The notes under the pieces: generated by a model
What the model was told of the DNA's origin: nothing
Seen by the model: the letters and a program-made list of their open reading frames with translations, nothing else
Databases searched by the model: none
Assembly: GCF_018323885.1 (NCBI RefSeq)
Contig: NZ_AP024585.1
Span: forward strand, 4,653,873 to 4,717,872
DNA from: Citrobacter amalonaticus
Lineage (GTDB): Bacteria; Pseudomonadota; Gammaproteobacteria; Enterobacterales; Enterobacteriaceae
DNA: 64,000 nt
Direction of reading: 5' to 3'
In this document: positions 1 through 13,635 of the stretch, piece after piece
Numbering within the stretch: position 1 is the first letter of the stretch
How the letters are laid out: each line of letters starts with the position of its first letter
Translations under genes and position numbers: made by a program

Positions 1-137
1 TGTCGGCACAGCAGGTGTTCCACGCCACCGTCGTACAACGCATCGTAGACCGGCATAATTGCGCCACCGGGATAGCCGAATACGGTGTCGACCCCCTGTG
101 CACGCAACGCATGTACCACCCACTGTGCTCCATTCAT
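1..137 (-). CDS. ilvG: acetolactate synthase II large subunit, N-terminal fragment
   Basis: Only the first 45 or so codons lie in the window; the gene runs off the left edge. The reading begins [15 protein letters not shown] and continues through the [12 protein letters not shown] segment typical of thiamine-diphosphate-dependent acetolactate synthases. IlvG condenses pyruvate (or pyruvate and 2-oxobutyrate) in valine/isoleucine synthesis. The ATG follows a GGGGA ribosome-binding site. It lies directly downstream of the ilvL leader and attenuator on the same strand, as expected for the ilvGMEDA operon. Whether this copy is intact cannot be judged, since the position of the known K-12 frameshift lies outside the window. 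Confidence 0.93.
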   Translation of the reverse strand, partial: MNGAQWVVHALRAQGVDTVFGYPGGAIMPVYDALYDGGVEHLLCR

Positions 138-220
138 AGTTAGTTCCCCGTCATAAATCTGAAGAAACAGAATTTTATGCTGTTATTCATTTTCTGCTCC
201 TCTGTTGTGTTTTTAAGGTC

Positions 221-254
221 AAAAAAAACCCCCGGACCTTTCGGTGCGGGGGTC
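221..254 (-). terminator. ilv operon attenuator
   Basis: On the minus strand a G+C-rich hairpin (ACCCCCGCACC, loop GAAA, GGTCCGGGGG) is followed by a run of eight T. It sits between the ilvL leader peptide and ilvG, the position of the transcription attenuator controlled by translation of branched-chain codons in ilvL. Confidence 0.93.
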
Positions 255-276
255 TTAGTTCGTTAAGGCTTGATTT

Positions 277-375
277 TTAAGCCTTTCCTCGTCCAAGTGC
301 AGCCCCGCACGGTGGGATAATAATCACCACCACGCTAATCACGACCAGGCTAATCACTCGTAGAAGGGCTGTCAT
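277..375 (-). CDS. ilvL: ilvGMEDA operon leader peptide
   Basis: A 32-codon peptide starting MTALLRVISLVVISVVVIII and ending in a proline/cysteine/glycine-rich tail. More than half of its residues are Leu, Ile or Val, the amino acids made by the operon. Ribosome stalling at these codons when charged tRNA is scarce prevents formation of the terminator hairpin at 221-254. A longer in-frame start exists at 462, but the start at 375 gives the exact length and sequence of the known enterobacterial IlvL peptide. Confidence 0.95.
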   Translation of the reverse strand: MTALLRVISLVVISVVVIIIPPCGAALGRGKA

Positions 376-727
376 TTTTGTCTTTTCTGGCATCTTGTTC
401 GAAGGAATGCCTAAAGAGTTACCATAGATTTCGCCAATAGCACAAGATTTTTTTCTTTTCATTTTTCTGACTCAGCTAACGGATTAAAGAAAACCCCTTG
501 TTTTATATACAAAAACCAGGAATTGAAAAAAATTCACTTTCTGAACGGAAGTAAACCCCTTTTTCATAACATCGCAGGAGAGGAAAACGGATTGCGAGCG
601 CCCTTCCAAAAAAAGAGAACACGTAAACTAATTGCATTAAAAGTGCGGAATCTTCTGCGAATAAACATTATTTAGCAATGATCTTGCAGAGAGGAAATTA
701 GACATAATAGTGGCATCTGGAGGGGCT
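376..727. promoter_or_regulatory. divergent ilv / yifB regulatory region
   Basis: About 350 bp without a gene between ilvL (minus) and yifB (plus). It is strongly A+T rich, with a run of A and T tracts at 480-560, consistent with the ilv promoter and its known IHF-bound upstream region in E. coli. A TATATA-like -10 for the minus strand lies near 503-509. I could not fix a -35 element, so the promoter position is approximate. Confidence 0.4.
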
Positions 728-2248
728 ATGTCACTGTCAATTGTTCATACACGCGCTGCGCTGGGTGTCAATGCACCGGCGATTACTATCGAAGTGCATA
801 TCAGCAACGGTTTACCCGGTTTAACACTGGTGGGGTTACCAGAAACGACCGTCAAAGAGGCGCGCGACCGGGTACGCAGCGCGATCATTAATAGCGGATA
901 TGACTTTCCCGCAAAGAAAATCACCATCAATCTCGCCCCTGCCGATCTTCCCAAAGAGGGCGGGAGATATGATTTACCTATTGCTGTGGCGCTTCTGGTT
1001 GCCTCTGAGCAGCTTACAACCCATAAACTCGACCAATATGAGTTAGTGGGTGAATTAGCGCTTACAGGTGTGTTACGCGGCGTTCCCGGCGCCATATCCA
1101 GCGCAACCGAGGCGATACGGGTGGGAAGGGGCATTATCGTGGCAAAAGAGAACGAAAACGAAGTCGGGCTGATTGAGGGTGAAGGATGTCTGGTTGCCGA
1201 TCATCTACAAGCTGTCTGTGCCTTCCTGGAAGGAAAACATGACCTTAGCCATCCTGTTGTTAACAACGACACTATCAGTGTGTCATCTGATGATCTCAGC
1301 GATATTATTGGTCAGGAGCAAGGGAAGCGCAGCCTTGAGATCACCGCCGCAGGTGGCCACAATCTGCTATTAGTTGGCCCACCGGGTACGGGGAAAACGA
1401 TGCTTGCCAGCCGTCTTAATGGCCTGTTGCCGGCATTAAGTAACGAAGAAGCCCTGGAAAGCGCCGCTATCCTCAGTCTGGTTAACTCGACTAGCGTGCA
1501 AAAGTTATGGAAACAACGACCTTTTCGCTCACCACACCACAGCGCATCCCTGACCGCCATGGTTGGTGGCGGAACTATCCCCGCACCAGGCGAAATTTCT
1601 TTGGCACACAACGGCATACTGTTTCTTGATGAGCTGCCTGAGTTTGAACGACGCACATTAGATGCTCTACGTGAACCGATAGAGTCTGGTCAGATCCACC
1701 TTTCGCGTACGCGCGCTAAGATCACCTATCCTGCGCGCTTTCAATTGGTAGCGGCAATGAATCCCAGTCCCACCGGTCATTATCAGGGCAACCATAACCG
1801 CAATACACCTGAACAGACATTACGCTATCTCAGTCGGCTATCGGGCCCCTTTCTGGACCGCTTTGATCTTTCTCTTGAGATCCCTCTCCCACCGCCAGGC
1901 ATACTCAGCCAGCCCGGTGTAAAGGGAGAAAACAGCTTTACGGTTAAACAGCGGGTCATTGGTGCGCGGGAACGTCAGCATAAACGCCAGGGCAAATTGA
2001 ATGCACACCTGCAAAACAGGGAGATACGTGAACACTGCCCATTAGCAGATGAAGACGCGCAGTGGCTTGAAGAGACCCTCCTCCATCTTGGATTGTCTAT
2101 ACGCGCCTGGCAGCGGTTATTAAAGGTATCGAGGACTATTGCCGATCTCGCGCAAGCCGAACACATTTCACGAAGACACTTGCAGGAAGCGGTCAGTTAC
2201 CGGGCGATAGATCGTCTGCTTGCTCACCTGCAGAAACAACTGACATAA
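728..2248 (+). CDS. yifB: YifB family Mg chelatase-like AAA+ ATPase (ComM-type)
   Basis: A 506-residue protein closely matching E. coli YifB. An N-terminal ChlI-like domain (SLSIVHTRAALGV... to about residue 170) precedes an AAA+ core with Walker A GPPGTGKT near residue 220, Walker B LFLDELPEF near 300, and a C-terminal Mg-chelatase domain. Members of this family (ComM in naturally transformable bacteria) are hexameric helicases promoting branch migration during DNA uptake; the role in enteric bacteria is not settled. The start at 728 follows a GGAGGGG ribosome-binding site and matches E. coli; an upstream GTG at 710 is in frame but would place the SD inside the coding region. Confidence 0.95.
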   Translation: MSLSIVHTRAALGVNAPAITIEVHISNGLPGLTLVGLPETTVKEARDRVRSAIINSGYDFPAKKITINLAPADLPKEGGRYDLPIAVALLVASEQLTTHKLDQYELVGELALTGVLRGVPGAISSATEAIRVGRGIIVAKENENEVGLIEGEGCLVADHLQAVCAFLEGKHDLSHPVVNNDTISVSSDDLSDIIGQEQGKRSLEITAAGGHNLLLVGPPGTGKTMLASRLNGLLPALSNEEALESAAILSLVNSTSVQKLWKQRPFRSPHHSASLTAMVGGGTIPAPGEISLAHNGILFLDELPEFERRTLDALREPIESGQIHLSRTRAKITYPARFQLVAAMNPSPTGHYQGNHNRNTPEQTLRYLSRLSGPFLDRFDLSLEIPLPPPGILSQPGVKGENSFTVKQRVIGARERQHKRQGKLNAHLQNREIREHCPLADEDAQWLEETLLHLGLSIRAWQRLLKVSRTIADLAQAEHISRRHLQEAVSYRAIDRLLAHLQKQLT

Positions 2249-2272
2249 AAAAAGGGCCTTCGCCCTTTTTTT
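2247..2272. terminator. bidirectional terminator between yifB and maoP
   Basis: AAAAAAAGGGC CTTC GCCCTTTTTTT: a short G+C stem flanked by A and T runs, so it can terminate both convergent genes. It begins at the yifB stop codon. Confidence 0.9.
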
Positions 2273-2273
2273 A

Positions 2274-2612
2274 TTAGTCATCAGACTCTGTGTAGTCCTC
2301 AGCACCTTCCATCTGCGGTTTACCGCCGGACAGGGTATGGAAACGTTTTGGACGCTTGATACGCGTCATATATTTGGACCAGACGCGTTCCGCTTCGGTC
2401 ACTGGCTCACGTTCACCACGACATACCGCAACAAAGAGCTTCTCTTCTTCGGTAACCGGCTCGCGTTTTCCGAGATCCAGCTCGTTGAAGGCATAACCGT
2501 GACGTTCAAGCAGTTGCGCCTCTTTGATGGTGAAATCACCATGACGAGAGAATCCGCGTGGATAATATTTGTTGTCGAAATATCGATTAGTCGTCGTAAA
2601 GCTTTCCGCCAT
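2274..2612 (-). CDS. maoP: macrodomain Ori organisation protein MaoP
   Basis: A 112-residue protein almost identical to E. coli MaoP (formerly YifE), a DUF413 family protein. With the short maoS site located by its gene in E. coli, it constrains long-range DNA interactions in the Ori macrodomain. The sequence is charged and acidic at the C-terminus (ending ESDD). It is convergent with yifB and divergent from hdfR; the 118-bp gap to hdfR is where maoS lies in E. coli, but I cannot identify the site itself by eye. Confidence 0.95.
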   Translation of the reverse strand: MAESFTTTNRYFDNKYYPRGFSRHGDFTIKEAQLLERHGYAFNELDLGKREPVTEEEKLFVAVCRGEREPVTEAERVWSKYMTRIKRPKRFHTLSGGKPQMEGAEDYTESDD

Positions 2613-2730
2613 CCTGCACGCTCCTAATTCTTTGGCCGATCTATTTATGGCGCGGAGTATTAGTTACGCTTGACAGAGTGTAAAACAAAACATTTAAATC
2701 ATAACGACAAATAATTTTGCGGAGAGCACT

Positions 2731-3564
2731 GTGGATACGGAATTGTTAAAAACTTTCCTGGAAGTTAGCCGAACGCGCCACTTTGGCCGGGCTGCGGAAG
2801 CGCTCTACCTGACTCAGTCGGCGGTAAGCTTTCGCATCAGACAGTTGGAAAATCAACTGGGTGTGAATCTTTTTACCCGCCACAGAAATAATATCCGTTT
2901 AACGGCGGCCGGCGAGAAGCTTCTGCCCTATGCGGAAACGCTAATGAATACTTGGCAGGCAGCACGTAAAGAGGTCGCCCATACATCCAGACATAATGAA
3001 TTTTCAATCGGTGCCAGCGCCTCTCTGTGGGAGTGCATGCTCAACGGCTGGTTGGGACGCTTGTATCAGTCACAAGAGCCCCAGAACGGTCTGCAATTCG
3101 AAGCCCGTATTGCGCAGCGCCAGTCCCTGGTAAAACAGTTGCATGAACGTCAGCTTGATCTGCTTATCACCACAGAAGCCCCAAAAATGGATGAATTTAG
3201 CAGTCAATTACTGGGGTATTTCACCCTGGCGTTATATTGCGCCAGCCCCTCAACGATGAAAGAGGCTCTGAATTATCTGCGCCTGGAGTGGGGGCCAGAC
3301 TTTCAACAAAACGAAGTGGGATTGATTGCTGCCGATGAAGTCCCGGTACTCACCACCAGTTCTGCTGAACTGGCCAGACAGCAACTTCATGCTCTGAACG
3401 GCTGCACATGGTTACCCACACGTTGGGCAAAAGAGAAAGGAGGTTTGCATACTGTTGCAGACAGCGCAACGCTTTCGCGTCCGTTATACGCTATTTGGCT
3501 GCAAAATAGTGATAAACATGTACTGATCAAAGATCTTCTAAAGATAGATGTACTGGGAGAATAA
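2731..3564 (+). CDS. hdfR: LysR-type transcriptional regulator HdfR
   Basis: A 277-residue LysR-type regulator. The N-terminal winged helix-turn-helix is clear ([20 protein letters not shown], then [13 protein letters not shown]), followed by a periplasmic-binding-protein-like effector domain. In E. coli HdfR represses flhDC, is itself controlled by H-NS, and activates gltBD. The gene starts with GTG after a GGAG ribosome-binding site. It lacks one or two C-terminal residues relative to my recollection of the K-12 protein, which is not likely to matter. Confidence 0.93.
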   Translation: MDTELLKTFLEVSRTRHFGRAAEALYLTQSAVSFRIRQLENQLGVNLFTRHRNNIRLTAAGEKLLPYAETLMNTWQAARKEVAHTSRHNEFSIGASASLWECMLNGWLGRLYQSQEPQNGLQFEARIAQRQSLVKQLHERQLDLLITTEAPKMDEFSSQLLGYFTLALYCASPSTMKEALNYLRLEWGPDFQQNEVGLIAADEVPVLTTSSAELARQQLHALNGCTWLPTRWAKEKGGLHTVADSATLSRPLYAIWLQNSDKHVLIKDLLKIDVLGE

Positions 3565-3632
3565 GCAGAAATGAGATTGGCAAGGATGCCAGAAAAGGAA
3601 GAGATCGGTATCTGGAGGCGCGTTTTACAGAC

Positions 3633-3666
3633 AAAAAAAATCCTTAGCAGATGCTAAGGATTATTT
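3633..3666 (-). terminator. rRNA operon terminator
   Basis: On the minus strand AATCCTTAGC, loop ATCT, GCTAAGGATT is followed by a T run. It lies just past tRNA-Trp, the last gene of the rRNA operon, and is the expected factor-independent terminator. Confidence 0.92.
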
Positions 3667-3668
3667 TC

Positions 3669-3744
3669 TGGCAGGGGCGGAGAGACTCGAACTCCCAACA
3701 CCCGGTTTTGGAGACCGGTGCTCTACCAATTGAACTACGCCCCT
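3669..3744 (-). tRNA. trpT: tRNA-Trp (anticodon CCA)
   Basis: A 76-nt cloverleaf reading AGGGGCGTAGTTC at the 5' end, anticodon loop CTCCAAA, T loop GTTCGAGTC and encoded CCA 3' end. It is the distal tRNA of the rrn operon, as in rrnC of E. coli. Confidence 0.97.
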
Positions 3745-3752
3745 AATTAGGG

Positions 3753-3829
3753 TGGCGGAACGGACGGGACTCGAACCCGCGACCCCCTGCGTGACAGGCA
3801 GGTATTCTAACCAACTGAACTACCGCTCC
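3753..3829 (-). tRNA. aspT: tRNA-Asp (anticodon GTC)
   Basis: A 77-nt cloverleaf starting GGAGCGGTAGTTC, anticodon loop CTGTCAC, T loop GTTCGAGTC, encoded CCA. It lies between 5S rRNA and tRNA-Trp, 8 nt from the latter, in the same transcript. Confidence 0.97.
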
Positions 3830-3881
3830 ACCGAATTTTTCTACAACCACTGATTTTTACATCAGTTTACTGCTTAATTTT

Positions 3882-4001
3882 ATGCCTGGCAGTTCCCTAC
3901 TCTCGCATGGGGAGACCCCACACTACCATCGGCGCTACGGCGTTTCACTTCTGAGTTCGGCATGGGGTCAGGTGGGACCACCGCGCTAAAGCCGCCAGGC
4001 A
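3882..4001 (-). rRNA. rrfC: 5S ribosomal RNA
   Basis: A 120-nt gene beginning TGCCTGGCGGC and ending GCCAGGCAT on the minus strand, with the conserved CCGAACTCAGAAGTGAAA loop. The segment after the first stem reads TTTAGCGC, a common enteric variant of the K-12 CCGTAGCGC. Confidence 0.97.
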
Positions 4002-4196
4002 AATTCTTGCTGCTCTGTACGCAATATTTTATCGCATCAGCTGCGTTGACTGCATTCGCCAACGTCAGTCACATACCTGTGTATGCTCCTTCCGTCGCTT
4101 CATTTGCCGCCTTGCCGCTGCGCAAACTATTGCGCACTACAATCTGGTATCAATGCTGAAAATTCTCTCAATCCGCCAAAACATCTTCGGCGTTGT

Positions 4197-7103
<2,907 letters not shown>

Positions 7104-7289
7104 TCACAACCCGAAGATGTTTCACTTCTGATTGCGAAAATTTGAGAGACTCGAACACACCATTCACAGTGTGTCGTTTCAATTTTCAGCTTGATCCAGA
7201 TTTTTAAAGAGCAAATATCTCAAACATGACTCGCTGAGTCAGTTTTGAGATACAAAGGCCGGCGACTTTCACTCACACAAACCAGCAAG

Positions 7290-7365
7290 TGGCGTCCCCT
7301 AGGGGATTCGAACCCCTGTTACCGCCGTGAAAGGGCGGTGTCCTGGGCCTCTAGACGAAGGGGAC
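7290..7365 (-). tRNA. gltU: tRNA-Glu (anticodon TTC) in the 16S-23S spacer
   Basis: A 76-nt cloverleaf beginning GTCCCCTTCGTCTAGAGG, anticodon loop CTTTCAC, encoded CCA. A single tRNA-Glu in the spacer marks this rrn operon as the rrnB/C/G/E type. A second boxA-like GCTCTTTAAAAA (minus strand) lies between it and 23S near 7200-7214. Confidence 0.97.
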
Positions 7366-7451
7366 ACTGAAGTCTGCTTCGGCAAGACGCCTTGCTTTTT
7401 ACTTTTCATCAGACAATCTGTGTGGGCACTACAAAGGCAGGTTCTTTAAGG

Positions 7452-8993
<1,542 letters not shown>

Positions 8994-9125
8994 AAGTTTG
9001 ATGCTCTTAGAATTAAACGTCGTAATGAATTACGTGTTCACTCTTTGAGACTTGGTATTCATTTTTCGTCTTGCGACGTTAAGAATCCATGTCACTCTGA
9101 GTGCCCACACAGATTGTCTGATAAA

Positions 9126-9137
9126 TTGTTAAAGAGC
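9126..9137 (-). promoter_or_regulatory. boxA antitermination element of the rRNA leader
   Basis: On the minus strand GCTCTTTAACAA, the canonical boxA bound by NusB/S10, lies about 130 nt before mature 16S in the leader. Confidence 0.85.
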
Positions 9138-9175
9138 AGTGCCGCTTCGCTTTTTCTCAGCGGCGCGGGGTGTGC

Positions 9176-9203
9176 ATAATACGCTTTCCCGCTTCAGAGT
9201 CAA
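9176..9203 (-). promoter_or_regulatory. rRNA promoter P2
   Basis: Minus-strand TTGACT and TATTAT with a 16-bp spacer, about 180 bp before 16S. The 16-bp spacing and position match the constitutive P2 of enteric rrn operons. Confidence 0.88.
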
Positions 9204-9307
9204 GCATTTATTTCGCTTTTCTCTGTCGGTGTTCATCACTGGTTTTCACCGGAGAACCCCGCTGACCCGGCGGCTTGCGTGCCGTTGTTCCGTGTCAGTG
9301 GAGGCGC

Positions 9308-9335
9308 ATTATAGGGAGTTATTTCGGGCTGACAA
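9308..9335 (-). promoter_or_regulatory. rRNA promoter P1
   Basis: Minus-strand TTGTCA and TATAAT with a 16-bp spacer and a GC-rich discriminator (GCGCC) just downstream, the hallmark of ppGpp- and growth-rate-controlled P1. An A+T-rich UP-element-like stretch lies upstream at 9338-9380. The region 8994-9487 holds only rRNA leader, promoters and the yieP upstream sequence. Confidence 0.88.
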
Positions 9336-9487
9336 GGGGAAATTTAAAATAATTTTCCGAGTGTTCTTTTTTTCACCAAAACCGGTATTAACGTGCCATA
9401 AAATAAGCGTTTTGCTGTTTTTGCAGCCGCAATCACACTTCCTGGTGGCATACTAATGAGTAAGAAAAAGATAAAGGACAAAGAGTC

Positions 9488-10207
9488 ATGCCTTTAAGCG
9501 CACAACAGTTGGCTGCACAGAAAAACCTTTCCTATGTCCTGGCTGAGAAGCTGGCGCAGCAGATCCTCAAAGGTGCATATGCCCCTGGCGCCATTCTTCC
9601 TGGCGAAATTGAGCTTGGCGAACAGTTTGGTGTGAGTCGGACCGCCGTTCGGGAAGCAGTTAAAACATTAACGGCCAAAGGGATGGTGCTGCCGCGCCCT
9701 CGCATTGGCACCCGAGTGATGCCACAGGCAAACTGGAACTTCCTCGATCAGGAATTACTCACCTGGTGGATGACTGAAGAGAATTTTCAGCAGGTTATTG
9801 AACACTTTCTGGTGATGCGTATCAGCCTGGAGCCTCAGGCGTGCTCGCTGGCGGCAACAATCGGTACCGCAGAACAAAAAGCGCATCTGAATACATTAAT
9901 GGAAGAGATGGTGGCGCTGAAAAAAAACTTTAAGCGCGAACGCTGGATTGAAGTGGACATGGCCTGGCATGAGCACATTTATGAAATGAGCGCGAACCCG
10001 TTCTTAACCTCTTTTGCCTCGTTGTTTCATTCTGTCTACCATACCTATTTTAATTCAATTACTTACAACACCGTTGTGAAGCTGGATTTGCATCAGGCGA
10101 TTGTCGATGCCATTGCACAAAGCGACGGTGACGGCGCGTTTAAGGCCTGTCAGGCGCTACTGTTCGCCCCAAATGAACGTCCAGAAAATAACCAGGATTG
10201 TGCATGA
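9488..10207 (+). CDS. yieP: FadR/GntR-family transcriptional regulator YieP
   Basis: A 239-residue GntR-type regulator. The N-terminal winged helix reads [30 protein letters not shown], followed by an all-helical FCD effector domain. E. coli YieP is about 230 residues; here the C-terminus is longer and different (ending ENNQDCA) because the frame continues to a stop overlapping hsrA. It overlaps hsrA by 4 nt (ATGA), so the two are translationally coupled. The ligand is not known; in E. coli it has been connected with 3-hydroxypropionate tolerance. Confidence 0.92.
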   Translation: MPLSAQQLAAQKNLSYVLAEKLAQQILKGAYAPGAILPGEIELGEQFGVSRTAVREAVKTLTAKGMVLPRPRIGTRVMPQANWNFLDQELLTWWMTEENFQQVIEHFLVMRISLEPQACSLAATIGTAEQKAHLNTLMEEMVALKKNFKRERWIEVDMAWHEHIYEMSANPFLTSFASLFHSVYHTYFNSITYNTVVKLDLHQAIVDAIAQSDGDGAFKACQALLFAPNERPENNQDCA

Positions 10208-11631
10208 CCAACAAAAAAGCACGCAGTATGGCCGGATTGCCGTGGATAGCGGCAATGGCTTTCTTCATGCAGGCACTGGACGCCACTATTCTAAATACCG
10301 CTTTACCCGCCATTGCCCAGAGTCTCAATCGCTCCCCACTGGCAATGCAGTCCGCAATTATCAGTTATACCCTGACGGTAGCCATGCTAATTCCGGTGAG
10401 CGGATGGCTGGCCGATCGCTTTGGTACCCGACGCGTATTCATGATCGCTGTGAGCTTGTTCACGCTCGGCTCACTCGCCTGTGCGCTTTCAAGTACGTTA
10501 CCGGAGTTGGTTATCTTTCGCGTGATTCAGGGGATTGGTGGCGCAATGATGATGCCCGTTGCTCGCCTGGCATTATTAAGAGCTTACCCACGCAGTGAAC
10601 TGCTGCCGGTGCTGAATTTTGTGACGATGCCTGGACTGGTCGGCCCCATTCTGGGTCCCGTACTGGGAGGCGTTCTGGTCACCTGGGCCAGTTGGCACTG
10701 GATTTTCCTGATCAATATTCCGATAGGAATCGCCGGTATTTTATATGCGCGCAAATATATGCCGAACTTCACCACCCCTCGGCGCAAATTTGATATGACT
10801 GGCTTCTTTCTTTTCGGCCTGAGTCTGGTGCTCTTTTCCAGCGGGATGGAGTTATTTGGCGAGAAAATTGTCGCCACCTGGATAGCACTGACCATTATTC
10901 TGCTGAGTATTGTGTTACTGCTGGCTTATATTCGTCATGCGCGACGCCATCCCACCCCGCTTATTTCGTTGTCACTATTTAAGACGCGCACTTTCTCCGT
11001 CGGCATTTCCGGTAACCTGGCAACCCGTCTGGGAACAGGATGTGTGCCGTTCCTGATGCCATTGATGCTACAGGTAGGATTTGGCTTTCCGGCGCTGATT
11101 GCCGGTTGCATGATGGCGCCCACCGCGCTGGGTTCAATACTGGCGAAGTCGATGGTGACGCAGGTACTGCGCCGTCTGGGTTATCGAACCACCCTGGTGG
11201 GCATTACGGTCTTTATCGGATTGATGATTGCGCAGTTTTCTCTGCAATCTCCCGCCATGCCCGTCTGGATGTTGATTCTGCCGTTATTCATTCTCGGGAT
11301 GGCGATGTCGACGCAATTCACCGCAATGAACACCATTACGCTGGCCGATCTGACCGATGATAACGCCAGCAGTGGCAACAGCGTACTGGCCGTTACGCAA
11401 CAACTGTCCATCAGTTTAGGGGTAGCGATAAGCGCGGCGGTGTTACGCATCTATGAAGGGATGGAAGGAACCAATACGGTCGAACAGTTCCACTACACCT
11501 TTATAACGATGGGTGCGATTACGATCGTGTCAGCCCTGATGTTCATGTTGCTGAGAGCCAAAGATGGCCGCAACCTGATCAAAGAGCGACACAAACCTAC
11601 ACGGAACCCCGCGCCATCAAAACAGGAGTAA
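10204..11631 (+). CDS. hsrA: DHA2-family major facilitator transporter HsrA
   Basis: A 475-residue inner-membrane protein matching E. coli HsrA (YieO), with 14 predicted membrane spans. The MFS motif A is visible as [11 protein letters not shown] near residue 72, and the conserved start [14 protein letters not shown] marks the DHA2 drug:H+ antiporter family. Substrate is uncertain; it was linked to homocysteine sensitivity and multidrug efflux. The ATG at 10204 overlaps the yieP stop. Its last 35 bp overlap the 3' end of the convergent rbsR gene. Confidence 0.93.
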   Translation: MTNKKARSMAGLPWIAAMAFFMQALDATILNTALPAIAQSLNRSPLAMQSAIISYTLTVAMLIPVSGWLADRFGTRRVFMIAVSLFTLGSLACALSSTLPELVIFRVIQGIGGAMMMPVARLALLRAYPRSELLPVLNFVTMPGLVGPILGPVLGGVLVTWASWHWIFLINIPIGIAGILYARKYMPNFTTPRRKFDMTGFFLFGLSLVLFSSGMELFGEKIVATWIALTIILLSIVLLLAYIRHARRHPTPLISLSLFKTRTFSVGISGNLATRLGTGCVPFLMPLMLQVGFGFPALIAGCMMAPTALGSILAKSMVTQVLRRLGYRTTLVGITVFIGLMIAQFSLQSPAMPVWMLILPLFILGMAMSTQFTAMNTITLADLTDDNASSGNSVLAVTQQLSISLGVAISAAVLRIYEGMEGTNTVEQFHYTFITMGAITIVSALMFMLLRAKDGRNLIKERHKPTRNPAPSKQE

Positions 11632-12595
11632 GTTGCAAACGCTGCTGTTGTAGGGCGGGTTGCGCCATCCGATGAATCAGAACATCGATGGCCAGCTCAC
11701 CCAGTTCATCTTTCGGCTGATGAATCGTGGTAAGCGGCGGCGTCATGTAACGCGCCAGTTCGATGTCATCGTAGCCAATCACCGCCATGTCCTGCGGAAT
11801 TCGCAATCCGGCCTGGTACAACGCCTGATAGGCGCCGACGGCCATGGCATCATTGCCGGTAAACACAGCGTGGGGCCGATGTTGATGCGAAAGCAGTTTC
11901 TGCATGGCCTCAAACCCACCGCCAAATTCAAAATCACCGGTAATTTCGTAACCGTCCGGGATATCCAGTCCGGCACGCTTCATCGCTGCGCGATACCCTT
12001 CCAGACGCAATCGCGCCGGGGTTTTATCCAATGGCCCGGTAATGCAGGCGATACGGGTAAAGCCTTTATCAATCAAATGCTGTGTAGCCAGGTCGCCGCC
12101 AAGCAACGAGTTATCCTGAATAAGATCGCTATCCCCATCGCCATCAAAAGGCGACCAGTCCATCATAACAGTAGGGATAGAAGGATAGCGCTGCATGATC
12201 TCACGCGATGGCTGGTGTGTTTCGGTACAGAGCAACAATAAACCATCCACCCGCTTTTGCATCAGGGTTTCCAGATTACGGTTCATGCGCTGCTCATCGC
12301 CTTCAGTATTGCATAACACCAGGCTATAGCCGCGTTCAAAACAGCTGCGCTCAACGCCACGCACCAGTTCGGAATAAAAGGGGTTGGTACTCGCTGTAAT
12401 CAGCATGCCGATGGTGCGCGTCTGATTCAGCTTCAGGCTGCGCGCCAGCGCAGAAGGGGCGTAATTTAATGACTTGATCGCCGCATCGACTTTTTGAGTT
12501 ATCGCTTCACTGACAAAGCGATCCTTATTAATGACATGCGAAACGGTTGAAGTGGAAACGCCCGCCAGGCGGGCAACATCCTTCATGGTAGCCAA
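11597..12595 (-). CDS. rbsR: ribose operon repressor RbsR
   Basis: A 332-residue LacI-family repressor: helix-turn-helix at the extreme N-terminus ([20 protein letters not shown]), hinge with the ALARSLK segment, then a sugar-binding-protein-like core. It represses rbsDACBKR until ribose is bound and also acts on purine genes in E. coli. It starts 3 bp after rbsK stops, as last gene of the operon. Two residues longer than K-12 RbsR, through an extra DGDG stretch near residue 150. Confidence 0.96.
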   Translation of the reverse strand: MATMKDVARLAGVSTSTVSHVINKDRFVSEAITQKVDAAIKSLNYAPSALARSLKLNQTRTIGMLITASTNPFYSELVRGVERSCFERGYSLVLCNTEGDEQRMNRNLETLMQKRVDGLLLLCTETHQPSREIMQRYPSIPTVMMDWSPFDGDGDSDLIQDNSLLGGDLATQHLIDKGFTRIACITGPLDKTPARLRLEGYRAAMKRAGLDIPDGYEITGDFEFGGGFEAMQKLLSHQHRPHAVFTGNDAMAVGAYQALYQAGLRIPQDMAVIGYDDIELARYMTPPLTTIHQPKDELGELAIDVLIHRMAQPALQQQRLQLTPVLMARGSV

Positions 12596-12598
12596 GCG

Positions 12599-13543
12599 TT
12601 ACCTCTGCTGACCTAAAAACGCCTCAATTTCTTCACGCCACGGCACGGAAGGCTGTGCTCCTTTACGGGTCACCGCAATTGCCGCAGCGGCATGCGCAAA
12701 GCGGATTGCGTCAGACAACGGTTTTTCTTCCAGCAGAGCGGTGATCAGCGCGCCGTTGAAGGTATCGCCCGCAGCGATAGTATCGACAGCGTCAACTTTA
12801 AATCCAGGTATCCGACTGCCTTCGCCATTCACACTGGCCCAGACACCCCGGCTTCCTAATGTAATCAATACGGTACGAATGCCTTTTGCATGCAGCGCCT
12901 GGGATGCTTTCGCTGCGTCTGTATCAGTTTCGACACGGATCCCCGTCAGCTTTTCCGCTTCGGTTTCGTTGGGGGTGATGATATCCACCAGCGCCAGCAG
13001 TTCGTCGGATAACTCACGCGCCGGAGCCGGGTTCAGCGCCACAATCGTATTGTTTTGCTTTGCGATCTTCGCGGCCATCAACACGCTTTCTATCGGCGAC
13101 TCCAGTTGCATCAACAATGCAGATGCCTGAGCAATGCGCTCACGCTGCGCCTCAACGAATGCAGGGGAAAGCGCCGCATTAGCGCCAGCATGAATACCAA
13201 TAACGTTTTCACCGTCGCCGTTCACAAAAATCAGCGCCACGCCGGTGGACTCACCGCTAATGACACTGATCGAATCGACGTCAATGTTGTCACTGACAAG
13301 CTGTTTACGGATGTTACTTCCGATATCGTCATCGCCCGTACAGGCAATGAACGCAATATTAGCCCCACTGCGACCCGCAGCCACCGCCTGATTCGCCCCT
13401 TTACCGCCAAAAGCCACCTGATAGTGATTTCCGGTGACGGTTTCGCCTGGCGTAGGGAATGTTTCAAGGTTCAGGATATGGTCGGCATTAATGCTGCCTA
13501 GAACGACAAGACTGCCTGCGGTTTTCATTTTCGGGGTGTCCAT
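12599..13543 (-). CDS. rbsK: ribokinase
   Basis: PfkB-family kinase phosphorylating D-ribose to ribose 5-phosphate. Visible marks are the sugar-binding GGKGANQAVAAGRSG motif near residue 45 and the catalytic AAGDTFNGA motif near 260, containing the Asp base and anion hole. The upstream ATG given here yields 314 residues; a second ATG at 13528 would give 309 residues as in E. coli. Neither has a strong ribosome-binding site, so the start is ambiguous. Confidence 0.94.
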   Translation of the reverse strand: MDTPKMKTAGSLVVLGSINADHILNLETFPTPGETVTGNHYQVAFGGKGANQAVAAGRSGANIAFIACTGDDDIGSNIRKQLVSDNIDVDSISVISGESTGVALIFVNGDGENVIGIHAGANAALSPAFVEAQRERIAQASALLMQLESPIESVLMAAKIAKQNNTIVALNPAPARELSDELLALVDIITPNETEAEKLTGIRVETDTDAAKASQALHAKGIRTVLITLGSRGVWASVNGEGSRIPGFKVDAVDTIAAGDTFNGALITALLEEKPLSDAIRFAHAAAAIAVTRKGAQPSVPWREEIEAFLGQQR

Positions 13544-13550
13544 CTGAGAT

Positions 13551-13627
13551 CGCCACCGGTATTACCCGGTGGCGTATGCCACACTTTTCTTTATATTTAG
13601 TCCCTCAGGCGACACGCGGTCGCCTGA
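13551..13627 (-). repeat. two hairpins in the rbsB-rbsK intergenic region
   Basis: Reading after rbsB: TCAGGCGACCGCGTGTCGCCTGA forms one stem (13605-13627), CGCCACCGG with CCGGTGGCG forms a second (13551-13574). In E. coli and Salmonella the rbsB 3' region yields a stable transcript and the sponge RNA RbsZ; these stems could protect the rbsB mRNA 3' end, raising binding-protein output relative to the kinase. The small-RNA reading is inference. Confidence 0.6.
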
Positions 13628-13635
13628 ATCGCCAG

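Noticed and set aside
1..137. Frameshifted ilvG as in E. coli K-12
   Set aside because: The relevant part of the gene is outside the window, so it cannot be judged.
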